A DNA stretch of 64,000 nucleotides from Rhodococcus sp. IEGM 1409. Its GTDB lineage: Bacteria > Actinomycetota > Actinomycetes > Mycobacteriales > Mycobacteriaceae. Below are positions 44,506 through 53,034 of this stretch, one piece after another. A program made the translations under genes and the position numbers. Under the pieces are notes generated by a model. The model made no database searches and had not been told where the DNA came from. It worked only from the letters and a program-made list of their open reading frames with translations. The stretch lies in contig NZ_JASHKN010000008.1 in assembly GCF_030056735.1 (NCBI RefSeq), positions 186,001 through 250,000 of the forward strand. The letters run 5' to 3'. The first letter of the stretch is position 1, and each line of letters begins with the position of its first letter.

Positions 44506-44611
44506 CCTGATCGGTCTGTAGCGCTACCCACGCCTGGATCACACTGCAGAATTCTGCAGTGCTTGGCGCGAAATCGCCTGCACAAGAACCTTTCACCCCA
44601 GGAGGTCTACT

Positions 44612-44755
44612 ATGTCCGCGACAACCACGGTCCCCGCACCCACTCTCGCTGAACCGGTCGTCTGGAACGAAGACCCGCAGCGGCAACGGTGGTGGAAGCG
44701 CATTCTCTCGGCCAACCCGCCGGAAAATCCAAACAACGAAGAGTTTCAACCCTGA
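44612..44755 (+). CDS. Small Trp-containing protein, 47 aa
   Basis: ATG at 44612 preceded by a textbook CAGGAGG opens a 47-residue frame: S-A-T-T-T-V-P-A-P-T-L-A-E-P-V-V-W, then Q-R-Q-R-W-W-K-R-I and a tail rich in Asn/Pro/Glu. It ends in front of a large bidirectional hairpin. The excellent start site and terminator support a real gene. Function unknown. Confidence 0.7.
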   Translation: MSATTTVPAPTLAEPVVWNEDPQRQRWWKRILSANPPENPNNEEFQP

Positions 44756-44796
44756 CAAGGCGACACAAGTTTCGCCAAATATGCTGTCCAGCAAAT

Positions 44797-44842
44797 GGCA
44801 CGATGCCTTCCGCCCGGTCGACCGGACGGAAGGCATCGTGCC
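44797..44842. terminator. Bidirectional hairpin terminator
   Basis: A perfect 16-bp stem (44797-44812 with 44827-44842); the 14-nt loop can itself pair as CCGG-TCGA-CCGG. It separates the convergent 47-aa gene and the M23 peptidase gene. Confidence 0.85.
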
Positions 44843-44861
44843 AGAGTTGGATTCTCTACTT

Positions 44862-45674
44862 TTACAGGTTGATGACGTCACCGACGAAGATCTGGTCGGG
44901 ATCGACGATCTGAGGGTTCATGTCCCAGACCTGCTGCCAGGAAAGCCCACGTTCTGCACCGAGACCGGACAACGTATCACCGGCCGCGACGATCACCTCT
45001 TCGCCCGACACACGAGGTTCAATCTCCGGAATACTTTCTGCCGGTGCAGATTCGGATGACACGGGTTCGACAACCGGAGCGGAAGCCAGCTCTTGTGCGG
45101 ATTCGATTGCCGTTTCCAGTGCAGGTGCAGGTGCAGGTGCAGGTGCAGGAACAATGCTCGAACCGGTATCGCACGCACCGACCGAACTCAGGAAGGCCAT
45201 CGGATCGACGGCCCCGCCACTGTGGATCCGCAGATGCAAATGCGGACCGGTTGAGCTACCGGTGTTGCCGGTTGCCCCGATCTCATCGCCGACCTCGACG
45301 TGCTGACCCACTCCGACCCAAGTGTCGGAAAGGTGTCCCATCTGGATCTGCTCGCCGGTGTCTGCTTCCAATTGGATGTAAGTCCCGTATCCTCCTGGAT
45401 CATTCGGCCCTGCAACAGAAATCGTTCCCGACGTCGGTGCATGGAGCGCAGTACCGACGCTTACGGCGAAGTCGACGCCGTCATGGCCCGCGTGGTAACC
45501 CTGCGAGAGTGATCCACCTACCGGCCACTCCCAGCCGCAACTGGCCGACCAGCCTTGTGCACCGGCGATACCTGCGTTGGCTACTGCTCCGGCACCCACG
45601 AGGGCGCTTACTCCCGCAGTTAGGGCGATGAATCGTTTTGTGTTGGAGGGCTTGTGTTTTCTGTGCTTACTCAT
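44862..45674 (-). CDS. Secreted M23 peptidase with LysM domain
   Basis: A 270-residue exported protein: signal peptide (to about A-G-A-Q, residue 41), LytM/M23 zinc endopeptidase (H-A-G-H-D-G-V-D-F-A and the catalytic H-L-H-L-R-I-H), a Pro/Ala/Glu linker and a C-terminal LysM (V-A-A-G-D-T-L-S-G-L to F-V-G-D-V-I-N-L) that binds peptidoglycan. It likely cleaves cell-wall cross-links during growth. ATG at 45674 has AGGAAAC upstream. The linker is encoded partly by a hexanucleotide repeat. Confidence 0.95.
   Translation of the reverse strand: MSKHRKHKPSNTKRFIALTAGVSALVGAGAVANAGIAGAQGWSASCGWEWPVGGSLSQGYHAGHDGVDFAVSVGTALHAPTSGTISVAGPNDPGGYGTYIQLEADTGEQIQMGHLSDTWVGVGQHVEVGDEIGATGNTGSSTGPHLHLRIHSGGAVDPMAFLSSVGACDTGSSIVPAPAPAPAPALETAIESAQELASAPVVEPVSSESAPAESIPEIEPRVSGEEVIVAAGDTLSGLGAERGLSWQQVWDMNPQIVDPDQIFVGDVINL
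45121..45150. repeat. GCAGGT hexanucleotide repeat in M23 gene
   Basis: Four GCAGGT units and a GCAGGA (45121-45150) encode the PAPAPAPAPA linker of the M23 peptidase. Hexamer changes would keep the frame and vary linker length. Confidence 0.9.
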
Positions 45675-46158
45675 TGTTTCCTGACTGGATATGGACGGTG
45701 AAGGTGCAGCCTCTGCCGGCTGACAGCACTCGAAACGTGCTGACTCATGGCGAACAGCACCGACTCCGTTGTGTAGAACTTTGCGAATGCGCCCAGAGCG
45801 AGGCGCGTAAATGACGACTCTCGCGATCGAGGGCGCCTGGCGATCAAACGGACCGATCAGACTCTGATGAGTTCTGACTTCGCGGCGGTTCGCTCTGCCG
45901 TGCGCTGTGAATGTTGCCGCACCGAACTTCAAGTTTTTCGGCAGACCGATCGAGGCGGGTGTCTACCCGGACGGTCGAGAAAGGGGTGGAACATGCAGAT
46001 CCTTGCGTTGCGGATGAGGAATCACCTCATACGCTGTCGCTTCACGACGCTGCACGCGACGGTTGAACTACCTGGGTACGTACCTGTTTCTGCACGTTCG
46101 ACCCGACCGGTCGTGACATTCTCCCGGGCTGACAACGCCGCCACCAGCAAAATGCCGA
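45675..46158. other. Long region upstream of M23 gene
   Basis: Nearly 500 bp without a supported gene between the M23 start and the kstD terminator. It must hold the M23 promoter and probably a long mRNA leader. I looked for a c-di-AMP (ydaO) riboswitch, common before such genes, and could not assign its conserved core. Confidence 0.4.
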
Positions 46159-46209
46159 ACGGGAGACCAGCGCACGTTCCGGTATCGGAAACGCGCGCTG
46201 ATCTCCCGT
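46159..46209 (-). terminator. kstD terminator hairpin
   Basis: ACGGGAGACCAGCGC (46159-46173) pairs with GCGCTGATCTCCCGT (46195-46209) with one mismatch, 25 bp beyond the kstD stop. Confidence 0.7.
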
Positions 46210-46234
46210 CAGGTAGATCTATTGTGTGGTCGAG

Positions 46235-47932
46235 CTACCGCTCTGCGGCGTGATGGGCAGCGATGTAGCCGTAAACCAGCCCCTGGCCAATCGTCGCGCC
46301 GGCGCCCGGATAGGAGTGACCGAATGCGTTGGCCGCGGTATTGCCGATCGCGTAGAGGCCGTCGATGATGCTGCCGTCCTCACGAAGCACGCGGGCACGC
46401 GCGTCGGCCTGTACGCCACCGCAGGTGCCGAGGTCGCTCAATGTCATCTTCACCGCATAGAGTGAACGACCGTCGACCGGCCTCAGGTTGGGGTTCGGAG
46501 ACACTGTCGGGTCACCGTAGTAGCGGTCGTACGCGCTGGCTCCACGGCCGAATTCCGAGTCGCTACCTGCTACTGAGGCCTCGTTGTACGTCCGGAAGGC
46601 CTCGGTGAACGCGTCCTCCGGCAGTCCGACCTTGCGAGCGAGTTCTGCCGGGTTGCTCGCTTTGTGCGCGATACCGGACTCGAAGAATGCCGGCGGAAGT
46701 GGCTGACGCGGGAAGATGCCGCCGGCGAACACGTAGCTGTTGCGGTACTCCTGGTCGAAGACAAACCACATGGACTCGGCCGGGTCGCCCGCCTTCTCCC
46801 TCTCGAGCACCCGCTGACCGAAGGTCATGTAGTCGGTTGCCTCGTTCACGAATCGACGGCCGGTGTGGTCGACGATGAACGAGCCAGGCAGCGCACGCTC
46901 CGCGAGCATCACCATCGGCGGCCGTCCCTTGATGCTCGCGACCGCAGGGAACCACCACGACTGGTCCATTGAACCGATACCGGCGCCCAGCTCCTGCGCG
47001 GCCTCGATGGCTTCGCCTATGTTGCCCTCGGCACCGAGGCTCTCGTGCTCTCCGAGGCTCTCCGACTGGTACTTGTGGCGCCACTCCATGTTGTGGTCGA
47101 ACCCGCCGGCGGCCAGAACGACGCCGCGCCGGGCCGTCACCGTCACCTCGCGGCCGTCTTGAACGACGACTGCACCGGTCACGCGGTCGCCCTCGGTGAC
47201 GAGCCGAACCAACGACGTCTCGGTCCACACCGGGATACCTGCTTGCACCACACCGGCGAACAGACCTGCTGCGAGCGCCTGACCACCGGCGATGTATTCA
47301 CGATTGAGGACGTATTTACCGTAAACGCCCTGCGCCAATCGGCGAATGATGCGCGGAAAAGCCTTGGTCGGCTTCTTCACCATCAGGTTCATCCATTTGT
47401 AGTCCGCGCCGGTCACCGGCATCGGCAGCCCAGCTTCCATCAAGCCGGGACGCAGGCGACCGCGTTCCGCACCCAACACCGACGCGTCGAACGGCTGGCA
47501 CTCACAGGTGCGGCCGGCGGCGCTACCGCCCGGCAGTTCGGGGTGGTAATCGGAGTATTCCTTGGCCCAGAAGAACTTCATGGGCGTCGTGCGGTGGAGC
47601 ATGTCGACCGTGGCGGCACTGTTGTCGACGAACGCCTCACCACGTGCGGCGGGTGCCGTATCACCGACCGCCGCATGCACATACGTCTTCGCGCGCGCAA
47701 TGGTGTCGCCCGCACCGGCTTCCGCCAGTACCGGGTTGGCAGGCATCCAAAACGCCCCACCGGACCGCGCCGTCGAACCGCCGACGTACTGCGTCTTCTC
47801 CACGATCAGCGTGGACAAGCCGAGCTCGTTCGCGGTGAGGGCCGCCGCCATGCCGGTGCCGGACCCGATCACAAGCAGGTCGACAGCGATGTCATGGGCT
47901 CGTGTCGCGGGGGGTGCCTGATTCTTAGCCAT
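46235..47932 (-). CDS. kstD: 3-ketosteroid delta1-dehydrogenase
   Basis: A 565-residue FAD enzyme that introduces the 1,2 double bond into ring A of 3-ketosteroids. The FAD fingerprint is L-L-V-I-G-S-G-T-G-M-A-A-A-L (19-32); V-G-G-S-T-A-R-S-G-G-A follows; the C-terminal S-Y-P-G-A-G-A-T-I-G-Q-G motif carries the catalytic Tyr-Gly region. The sequence is very like the KstD2 isoform of Rhodococcus as I remember it. ATG at 47932 with GGGA upstream. No steroid-degradation neighbours or KstR box (AAC-N2-GTT core) were seen, so it is an orphan isoenzyme. Confidence 0.93.
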   Translation of the reverse strand: MAKNQAPPATRAHDIAVDLLVIGSGTGMAAALTANELGLSTLIVEKTQYVGGSTARSGGAFWMPANPVLAEAGAGDTIARAKTYVHAAVGDTAPAARGEAFVDNSAATVDMLHRTTPMKFFWAKEYSDYHPELPGGSAAGRTCECQPFDASVLGAERGRLRPGLMEAGLPMPVTGADYKWMNLMVKKPTKAFPRIIRRLAQGVYGKYVLNREYIAGGQALAAGLFAGVVQAGIPVWTETSLVRLVTEGDRVTGAVVVQDGREVTVTARRGVVLAAGGFDHNMEWRHKYQSESLGEHESLGAEGNIGEAIEAAQELGAGIGSMDQSWWFPAVASIKGRPPMVMLAERALPGSFIVDHTGRRFVNEATDYMTFGQRVLEREKAGDPAESMWFVFDQEYRNSYVFAGGIFPRQPLPPAFFESGIAHKASNPAELARKVGLPEDAFTEAFRTYNEASVAGSDSEFGRGASAYDRYYGDPTVSPNPNLRPVDGRSLYAVKMTLSDLGTCGGVQADARARVLREDGSIIDGLYAIGNTAANAFGHSYPGAGATIGQGLVYGYIAAHHAAER

Positions 47933-48327
47933 TGAACGAATCCCTTCACGTGGTTTATCGACGCAAACGCTAGGGCAGTCGCAGCGGAGTAGGGTCCGGA
48001 TGCCCATTCAGCGGGACACTGCGAGCGGGTTGACTCGAAGAGCATCCGGTCGGAGTTGGCGCAGTGCGGCCGTCACCGCAGGACAGCCAGGTCCGTGAGT
48101 GACATGTTCGCGGCGGTTGATGCCGGGCGTCGGGAAGAACCGCGAGTGCGTTTGATCGTTTTTCGGCATTGTCGATCAGTTCGCAGGCCGATCCACCATC
48201 ACACCAGCGCGGCCTCAATCCACGAAATTCTTCTATTCGAGCGGATATGGTGAGTCCGTCCCTTCGCTCACGACCGTGGTGGAAAGTGGTAACCACAAAC
48301 GACATTGCCGGATACTGGAGGTCTCTC
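47933..48327. other. Divergent region upstream of kstD
   Basis: A 395-bp stretch between kstD and a small secreted protein gene. No gene, hairpin or known operator was identified; the frames present have shadow-like composition. Confidence 0.4.
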
Positions 48328-48750
48328 GTGGTGAATCTCGTTCGTCGACTCAGCGTCTGCGCATCCGTCGTGATCGTTTCGGCTCTGACGCCGGTAGCGC
48401 TCGCATCCGCGGCGGTAACCGTTCCATTCCAGATCAACCCTGCGCCCTACGGCAACCCGAACGGCAGTTTCGACGCGCCCGCAGTCCGCTGTGTGGCTGT
48501 AGTCGGCGAACAACCTGGCACGGTGACTATCACCGGCGGCAAGGAGGACCGCTGGGGATGCCTGCTCTCGTCCGAAGTGCGCTGGCTTAACCTCTCGACC
48601 GGGGCCTCGGGTTCCGCCCGGCTCTCGGACGGTCTGCACGGATTCCCGGCAGAGGCGGTCGTCCAGACCGGAACCGGCCAAGTCGCCGTAGCCGTCTTGT
48701 CTGTGGCAGGAACGATCACCCCAGGCGTCGCATCGTTTTACGTGCCCTAG
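48328..48750 (+). CDS. Small secreted protein, 140 aa
   Basis: A 140-residue protein with a signal peptide (L-V-R-R-L-S-V-C-A-S-V-V-I-V-S-A-L, cleavage near A-S-A-A) and a mature beta-rich domain with two Cys (R-C-V-A-V-V and W-G-C-L-L-S) that could form a disulfide. GGAGG precedes GTG 48328 and the adjacent GTG 48331; either may be used. No family recognised. Confidence 0.75.
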   Translation: MVNLVRRLSVCASVVIVSALTPVALASAAVTVPFQINPAPYGNPNGSFDAPAVRCVAVVGEQPGTVTITGGKEDRWGCLLSSEVRWLNLSTGASGSARLSDGLHGFPAEAVVQTGTGQVAVAVLSVAGTITPGVASFYVP

Positions 48751-48848
48751 CACCCGAAGTCCGAATCACCCGCACGGTGGGACCTGAGGTCCTGTTTGCC
48801 GGCCCGTCATCCCGGTTAGCCTGAAAAGACGCTACCGAGAGGACTCTC

Positions 48849-50099
48849 ATGACTGCGTCTGTATACGAAACAATCTCCGTCGCTCCAGACCTGATCGACG
48901 TTTACAAGGATCTCCACAGCCACCCGGAGCTCGGGTTTCACGAGGATCGCACGTCCAAGATCGTCGAAAAACATTTGCATGCATTGGGATTCGACATCAC
49001 AACCGGCGTCGGAACTACCGGAGTCGTCGGAGTCCTGAAGAACGGATCAGGACCCACTGCGCTGCTGCGTGCGGACATGGACGCCCTCCCGGTTCGGGAA
49101 GAAACCGGATTGGACTACGCCAGCACCGTGACAACGACCGACGATCAGGGGAAGTCCGTCTCGGTCAGCCACGCGTGTGGCCATGACCTGCACACGAGCT
49201 GCTTACTCGGTGCGGCTCGGATCATCTCGCAGGACACAACGACGTGGTCCGGCACTGTTGTCCTCGTCTTCCAACCGGCCGAAGAACTCGGCGCGGGTGC
49301 CCAAGCAATGGTCGACGACGGCCTGTTCGAACGATTTCCGAGACCCGACATCGTCCTCGGACAACACGTAGCTCCGCTACCAGCAGGCACGATCGCTGGG
49401 CATGCCGGCCCCTCGTACGCGGGATCGGATTCATTGCGCGTGCGACTGGTCGGAAAGGGGGCCCACGGTTCGATGCCGGAGAACTCGGTCGATCCCGTAG
49501 TCATAGCAGCCGAAACCGTGTTGCGTCTGCAAACTGTCATCTCACGCGAGGTGCCGAGCACTGCGACGGCTGTCCTCACCGTCGGCTCCATCCATGCTGG
49601 GGATGCCGCCAACGTGATTCCCGGCGAGGCAGAACTGCAACTCAACATCCGCAGCTACGACGCGGCTGTGCGTCAACGCATCCTCGACAGCGTCGACCGC
49701 ATCGTCCGGGGCGAAGCGGCCACCGCCGGCGCACCCACCCCACCTACCATCACCGAGACAGAGCACTTTCCGATCGTCGTCAATGATCCGGCAGCGCTGG
49801 ACAAGACCCTCGATGCTTTTGCCGAATGGTTGGGGACAAACAAGATTCTCGACCCCGGTGCGGGAGCAGGTAGTGAAGACGTCGGCATTCTCGCGACTAA
49901 TGCCGGTGCGCCACTGTCATACTGGCTGTTGGGCGGCACCGACCCTTCACTGTTCACTACAGGTGGCATGACCGATCCGGCCCTGCGAACCGTGCCGTCG
50001 AACCACTCTCCGCACTACGCTCCCGTGATCGAGCCGACCCTGACAATCGGTGTGAACGCTTTGGTCGTCGCGGCCAGGACGTGGCTCCCAACTCCCTAG
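48849..50099 (+). CDS. M20D family amidohydrolase
   Basis: A 416-residue zinc amidohydrolase of the IAA-amino acid/N-acyl amino acid type. Motifs: L-H-S-H-P-E-L-G-F-H, R-A-D-M-D-A-L-P-V, S-H-A-C-G-H-D-L-H, Q-P-A-E-E-L-G-A-G-A and the final N-H-S-P-H-Y-A-P. It removes an acyl group from amino acids or related conjugates. The downstream MFS gene overlaps its 3' end on the other strand by 153 bp. Confidence 0.93.
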   Translation: MTASVYETISVAPDLIDVYKDLHSHPELGFHEDRTSKIVEKHLHALGFDITTGVGTTGVVGVLKNGSGPTALLRADMDALPVREETGLDYASTVTTTDDQGKSVSVSHACGHDLHTSCLLGAARIISQDTTTWSGTVVLVFQPAEELGAGAQAMVDDGLFERFPRPDIVLGQHVAPLPAGTIAGHAGPSYAGSDSLRVRLVGKGAHGSMPENSVDPVVIAAETVLRLQTVISREVPSTATAVLTVGSIHAGDAANVIPGEAELQLNIRSYDAAVRQRILDSVDRIVRGEAATAGAPTPPTITETEHFPIVVNDPAALDKTLDAFAEWLGTNKILDPGAGAGSEDVGILATNAGAPLSYWLLGGTDPSLFTTGGMTDPALRTVPSNHSPHYAPVIEPTLTIGVNALVVAARTWLPTP

Positions 50100-51341
50100 T
50101 GCGAGACGGGTCCGCAATCGATCGATCGTCCACACGATCAATGCTGCAAACGCGTAGGCACCGCCGAGAATGCTCGCAGCACCCCACCCTGCCGCGTCGA
50201 AAACCATAGTGGCGGAAACCGCTCCAGCCGCGCTGCCCAACGAATAGAACACCATGTAACTGCCGATGATCCGCCCAGCCGATTCCGGTTCGTCCGCGAC
50301 GATCAGATTCTGGCTCGTAACATGAACAGCCTGTACGGCGAAGTCCAACGCGACAACACCGACTACGAGCAGGACAAGCGAATGCGTCGCCTGCGCGGTC
50401 AATACCCACGACAGTAAGAGAACGACCAATGACACCCCGGTGACACGTTGTGCCTTCCCCTGATCGGCCCAACGTCCGGCGCCGATCGCGCCCAATGCTC
50501 CGACCAATCCGGCGATTCCGAAGAGCCCGATCTGTGTGGTCGACAACCGCCACGGTTCCTCGCTCAACGGCAGGGCCATTCCGCTCCACAACGCACCGAA
50601 GGACGCGAACAGGAACAAGGTGATCAGAGCCCTCGTGCGAAATAGTCGGTCTGTAATCGCCAATGTCACGACCGACCCCATGGCACGCGCATACGAGCAC
50701 CGATTCGAGTGCGAACGAATGTCTTTCGGCAGCATCGTCAACGCGACAGCCGCGATCACGACCGAAATCAAGGTGGATCCCGAGTAGACCGCACGCCAGC
50801 CTGCCAGATCCGCAACTGCGCCTGCGACAGTTCGAGCGAGGATGATGCCGACAACAACGCCGCTGGTGATTACACCGATGTTTGCGCCCCGCTCGTCCGG
50901 GTCGCTGATTGCCGCAGCGTACGCGACTATGACTTGAACGACGACGGAGAACGTGCCTGCGACAGTCATGCCGATCAACAGTTGCACATTCGTGGTGGCC
51001 AGAGCAACAACCATCGTTCCCGTTGCAGCAGCGACGATCTGGAGTGCGATCAGTCTCTTGCGATTCACGAGATCACTCAGTGGCACCAACACGATCAACC
51101 CCGCCATATAGCCGAGTTGGGCGAGTGCCACGACGAAGCCGAGACTGGCCGGAGGAATGGAAAGATCCGAGCCGATCTGTCCGAGTAGCGGCTGCGCGTA
51201 GTAGATATTGGCTACCGAGACCCCGCAGAGCACGGCGAGCAACAGGCGAAGTCCGCGAGGCATTTTCGGCTCTACCGGTGTGATCGCGACTGCATGACGT
51301 TCGGACACTTCCACCTCAACTTGGTTGCGTTTTGATACCAT
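49947..51341 (-). CDS. MFS transporter
   Basis: A 464-residue major facilitator with 12 helices; the first follows M-P-R-G-L-R-L-L-L-A-V-L-C-G, and V-L-V-P-L-S-D-L-V-N-R-K-R is the loop 2-3 motif. The last 50-60 residues are hydrophilic and run antisense through the end of the amidohydrolase gene, so they may be an extension gained by loss of an earlier stop. ATG at 51341. It is divergent from an HxlR regulator across a long inverted repeat, which suggests regulated efflux. Confidence 0.9.
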   Translation of the reverse strand: MVSKRNQVEVEVSERHAVAITPVEPKMPRGLRLLLAVLCGVSVANIYYAQPLLGQIGSDLSIPPASLGFVVALAQLGYMAGLIVLVPLSDLVNRKRLIALQIVAAATGTMVVALATTNVQLLIGMTVAGTFSVVVQVIVAYAAAISDPDERGANIGVITSGVVVGIILARTVAGAVADLAGWRAVYSGSTLISVVIAAVALTMLPKDIRSHSNRCSYARAMGSVVTLAITDRLFRTRALITLFLFASFGALWSGMALPLSEEPWRLSTTQIGLFGIAGLVGALGAIGAGRWADQGKAQRVTGVSLVVLLLSWVLTAQATHSLVLLVVGVVALDFAVQAVHVTSQNLIVADEPESAGRIIGSYMVFYSLGSAAGAVSATMVFDAAGWGAASILGGAYAFAALIVWTIDRLRTRLALGSWEPRPGRDDQSVHTDCQGRLDHGSVVRRVVRRHGSQGRIGHATCSEQ

Positions 51342-51379
51342 TCGAAGACTACGACAGTTCGGTTTCAAAACGCAACCAA
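51321..51379. promoter_or_regulatory. Long inverted repeat between MFS and HxlR genes
   Basis: TTGGTTGCGTTTTGA (51321-51335) and TCAAAACGCAACCAA (51365-51379) are perfect inverted copies, 29 bp apart. One arm overlaps the MFS start region, the other ends 11 bp before the HxlR ATG. Each arm extends to a GGT...ACC half-palindrome, so two HxlR dimer sites are likely. Confidence 0.8.
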
Positions 51380-51390
51380 TGGGGGATCCA

Positions 51391-51840
51391 ATGCCTGATC
51401 GCACACAGTGGACGGACTCGCGCTGCCCAGCGGCCCGAGCAGCCGACATCATCGGCGACCGATGGTCGTTGTTGATCGTGCGAGACGCCTTCGATGGAGC
51501 AACCAGATTCAGTCAGTTTCAACGAAACCTGGGCATCGCAAAGAACATTCTCACGGACAGGCTCAAAGTCCTTGTCGAGCAAGGAATCTTCGAGGTTCGA
51601 TCAAACGCGCAAGGGACCCGCAACGAGTACGTCCTGACCGAACGTGGCATGGATCTGTTCGTGGTGATCACGAGCCTGCGACAGTGGGGCGAACGCCACG
51701 CTTTCGATGACGATGAACTCCATTCGACGTTGATAGACGACACCACGGGAGATCCGGTACCCAGACTTCGACTGGTCAACGCACGGAACATCGACCTGAA
51801 TCCGACCAATACACATGTCGAGAAGGTCGTGGAAGGTTGA
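51391..51840 (+). CDS. HxlR family transcriptional regulator
   Basis: A 149-residue winged-helix regulator: C-P-A-A-R-A-A-D-I-I-G-D-R-W-S-L-L-I-V-R near residue 12 and F-Q-R-N-L-G-I-A-K-N-I-L-T-D-R-L. HxlR proteins often have a redox-sensing N-terminal Cys, and Cys12 is present. ATG at 51391 has GGGGGA 6 nt upstream. It probably controls the divergent MFS gene and itself through the flanking inverted repeat. Confidence 0.93.
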   Translation: MPDRTQWTDSRCPAARAADIIGDRWSLLIVRDAFDGATRFSQFQRNLGIAKNILTDRLKVLVEQGIFEVRSNAQGTRNEYVLTERGMDLFVVITSLRQWGERHAFDDDELHSTLIDDTTGDPVPRLRLVNARNIDLNPTNTHVEKVVEG

Positions 51841-51902
51841 ACGGCAACTCGGCACATTGAATGGTGGCCGCGCTGGGTTCGAAGTACGCGCATACTCCAG
51901 TC

Positions 51903-52466
51903 ATGACAGTCGATCTCGAGTTTTCTTGGCCGCAGTTTCTCTGGAGCGTATTCATCTTCGTCGGCGTGCCCACGGCTATCGGTGCGAGCATCATCTGGAC
52001 GATCTGGCGTTCGGAACGAACTGGCCTGGAGCACTCCACGACCGGCCCCGGCGCCGGGCACACGGGGTCGGGCTCACTCGGACTGTGGCGCACCGGTCTG
52101 TTGGCTTTTACGCTGGGCGTTCTGTCTTGCGTGGGCTGGCTCAGCTGGTCAGCCGACTACAAAGGCGGATTCCGCGGCCCCAGCCTGCCTGCCCCGACGC
52201 AGTTTCCTACCTGGCAGGTGGTTGCCTGTGGACTGACGGTGATTCTGGCGTGTTTCGTTTCCGCGCATTGCTCGCGATGGATGACGGCGGGCGGTCTGAC
52301 TGCGGCCACAGGCACTGCTGCAGGATTCACCACAGCCTTCAGTATCGACGCCAGCACCGATGTCACCGGCCAAGCGGGCGTGGGCGTCGCGCTGTCCACC
52401 ATCGGATGGGGGCTCACCCTTACCGCACTGATGCTTCTTCGCGGCAAATGGTCGCGACGACGCTGA
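51903..52466 (+). CDS. Hypothetical membrane protein, 187 aa
   Basis: A 187-residue protein with about five hydrophobic helices (first F-L-W-S-V-F-I-F-V-G-V, last L-S-T-I-G-W-G-L-T-L-T-A-L) and a short basic C-terminus. ATG at 51903 starts M-T-V-D-L-E-F-S-W; a longer frame exists but has no start site. No family recognised. Confidence 0.7.
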   Translation: MTVDLEFSWPQFLWSVFIFVGVPTAIGASIIWTIWRSERTGLEHSTTGPGAGHTGSGSLGLWRTGLLAFTLGVLSCVGWLSWSADYKGGFRGPSLPAPTQFPTWQVVACGLTVILACFVSAHCSRWMTAGGLTAATGTAAGFTTAFSIDASTDVTGQAGVGVALSTIGWGLTLTALMLLRGKWSRRR

Positions 52467-52574
52467 ATCTGGCCCTCAGTGCTGTTCACCCACGGCGCGA
52501 TTCAGTGGCCACGACAGCGTCGTCAAGGCGACAGTCGAATCCTGACGAAGGAATGGAGGTGATGTCCAGACGGA

Positions 52575-52796
52575 TCAGTATCGCGAGTAGTGCTGTATTT
52601 CCTCGCGATCAGCGGCGCAGATGCACTTTCGGTCGAGACCGCGGTCGGCAGTCACTGCGCAGAACCGAACTCCGAGCGGATCGTGGGATTCCATACTGTG
52701 CCGACACGCCGGGCAGATGGACGGCGTTTTCTGATCCGCGTCAGTCGACTCGGCTTGCCCTCGTGCATTCGAAACATCGGACGGGTTCGACGCCAT
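52575..52796 (-). CDS. RGCVC-type small cysteine protein
   Basis: A 73-residue protein with I-C-P-A-C-R-H-S near residue 28, H-D-P-L-G-V-R-F-C, and L-D-R-K-C-I-C near residue 57. The C-x-x-C, F-C and C-x-C set matches the small actinobacterial RGCVC family, here with K-C-I-C in place of G-C-V-C. The five cysteines probably bind zinc. Function unknown. Confidence 0.72.
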   Translation of the reverse strand: MASNPSDVSNARGQAESTDADQKTPSICPACRHSMESHDPLGVRFCAVTADRGLDRKCICAADREEIQHYSRY

Positions 52797-53034
52797 ACAG
52801 GCGCTCCAGTTCTCGGCCGTTCGACCACAGACCGGGTTGGCGCCGAGGACGACATGGCTTGACCGCGCATATTCGAATGACCCTCGACGTACCCCACGCT
52901 ACTCGCTTCGGCGCACCGGTTTGTACCAATTTCTGCCCACGCGACAATCCCGGTCGAGCAGGATAGAACTACTGCACGCAGTAATTCCGTGCAGGATTCG
53001 ATTTCGTGCAGCAATCGATGTGAAAGGGCTTCTC

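Noticed and set aside
45675..46000. Possible c-di-AMP (ydaO) riboswitch before the M23/LysM gene
   Set aside because: Context is right, but I could not match the conserved core on the minus strand. A covariance-model search would decide.
47933..48327. KstR operator for kstD
   Set aside because: No T-N2-AAC-N2-GTT-N2-A match could be found by eye in the upstream region.
48805..48835. Possible IdeR/DtxR box (GGTTAGCCTGAAA) before the M20 amidohydrolase
   Set aside because: Only about half of the 19-bp consensus fits and the second half-site is missing.
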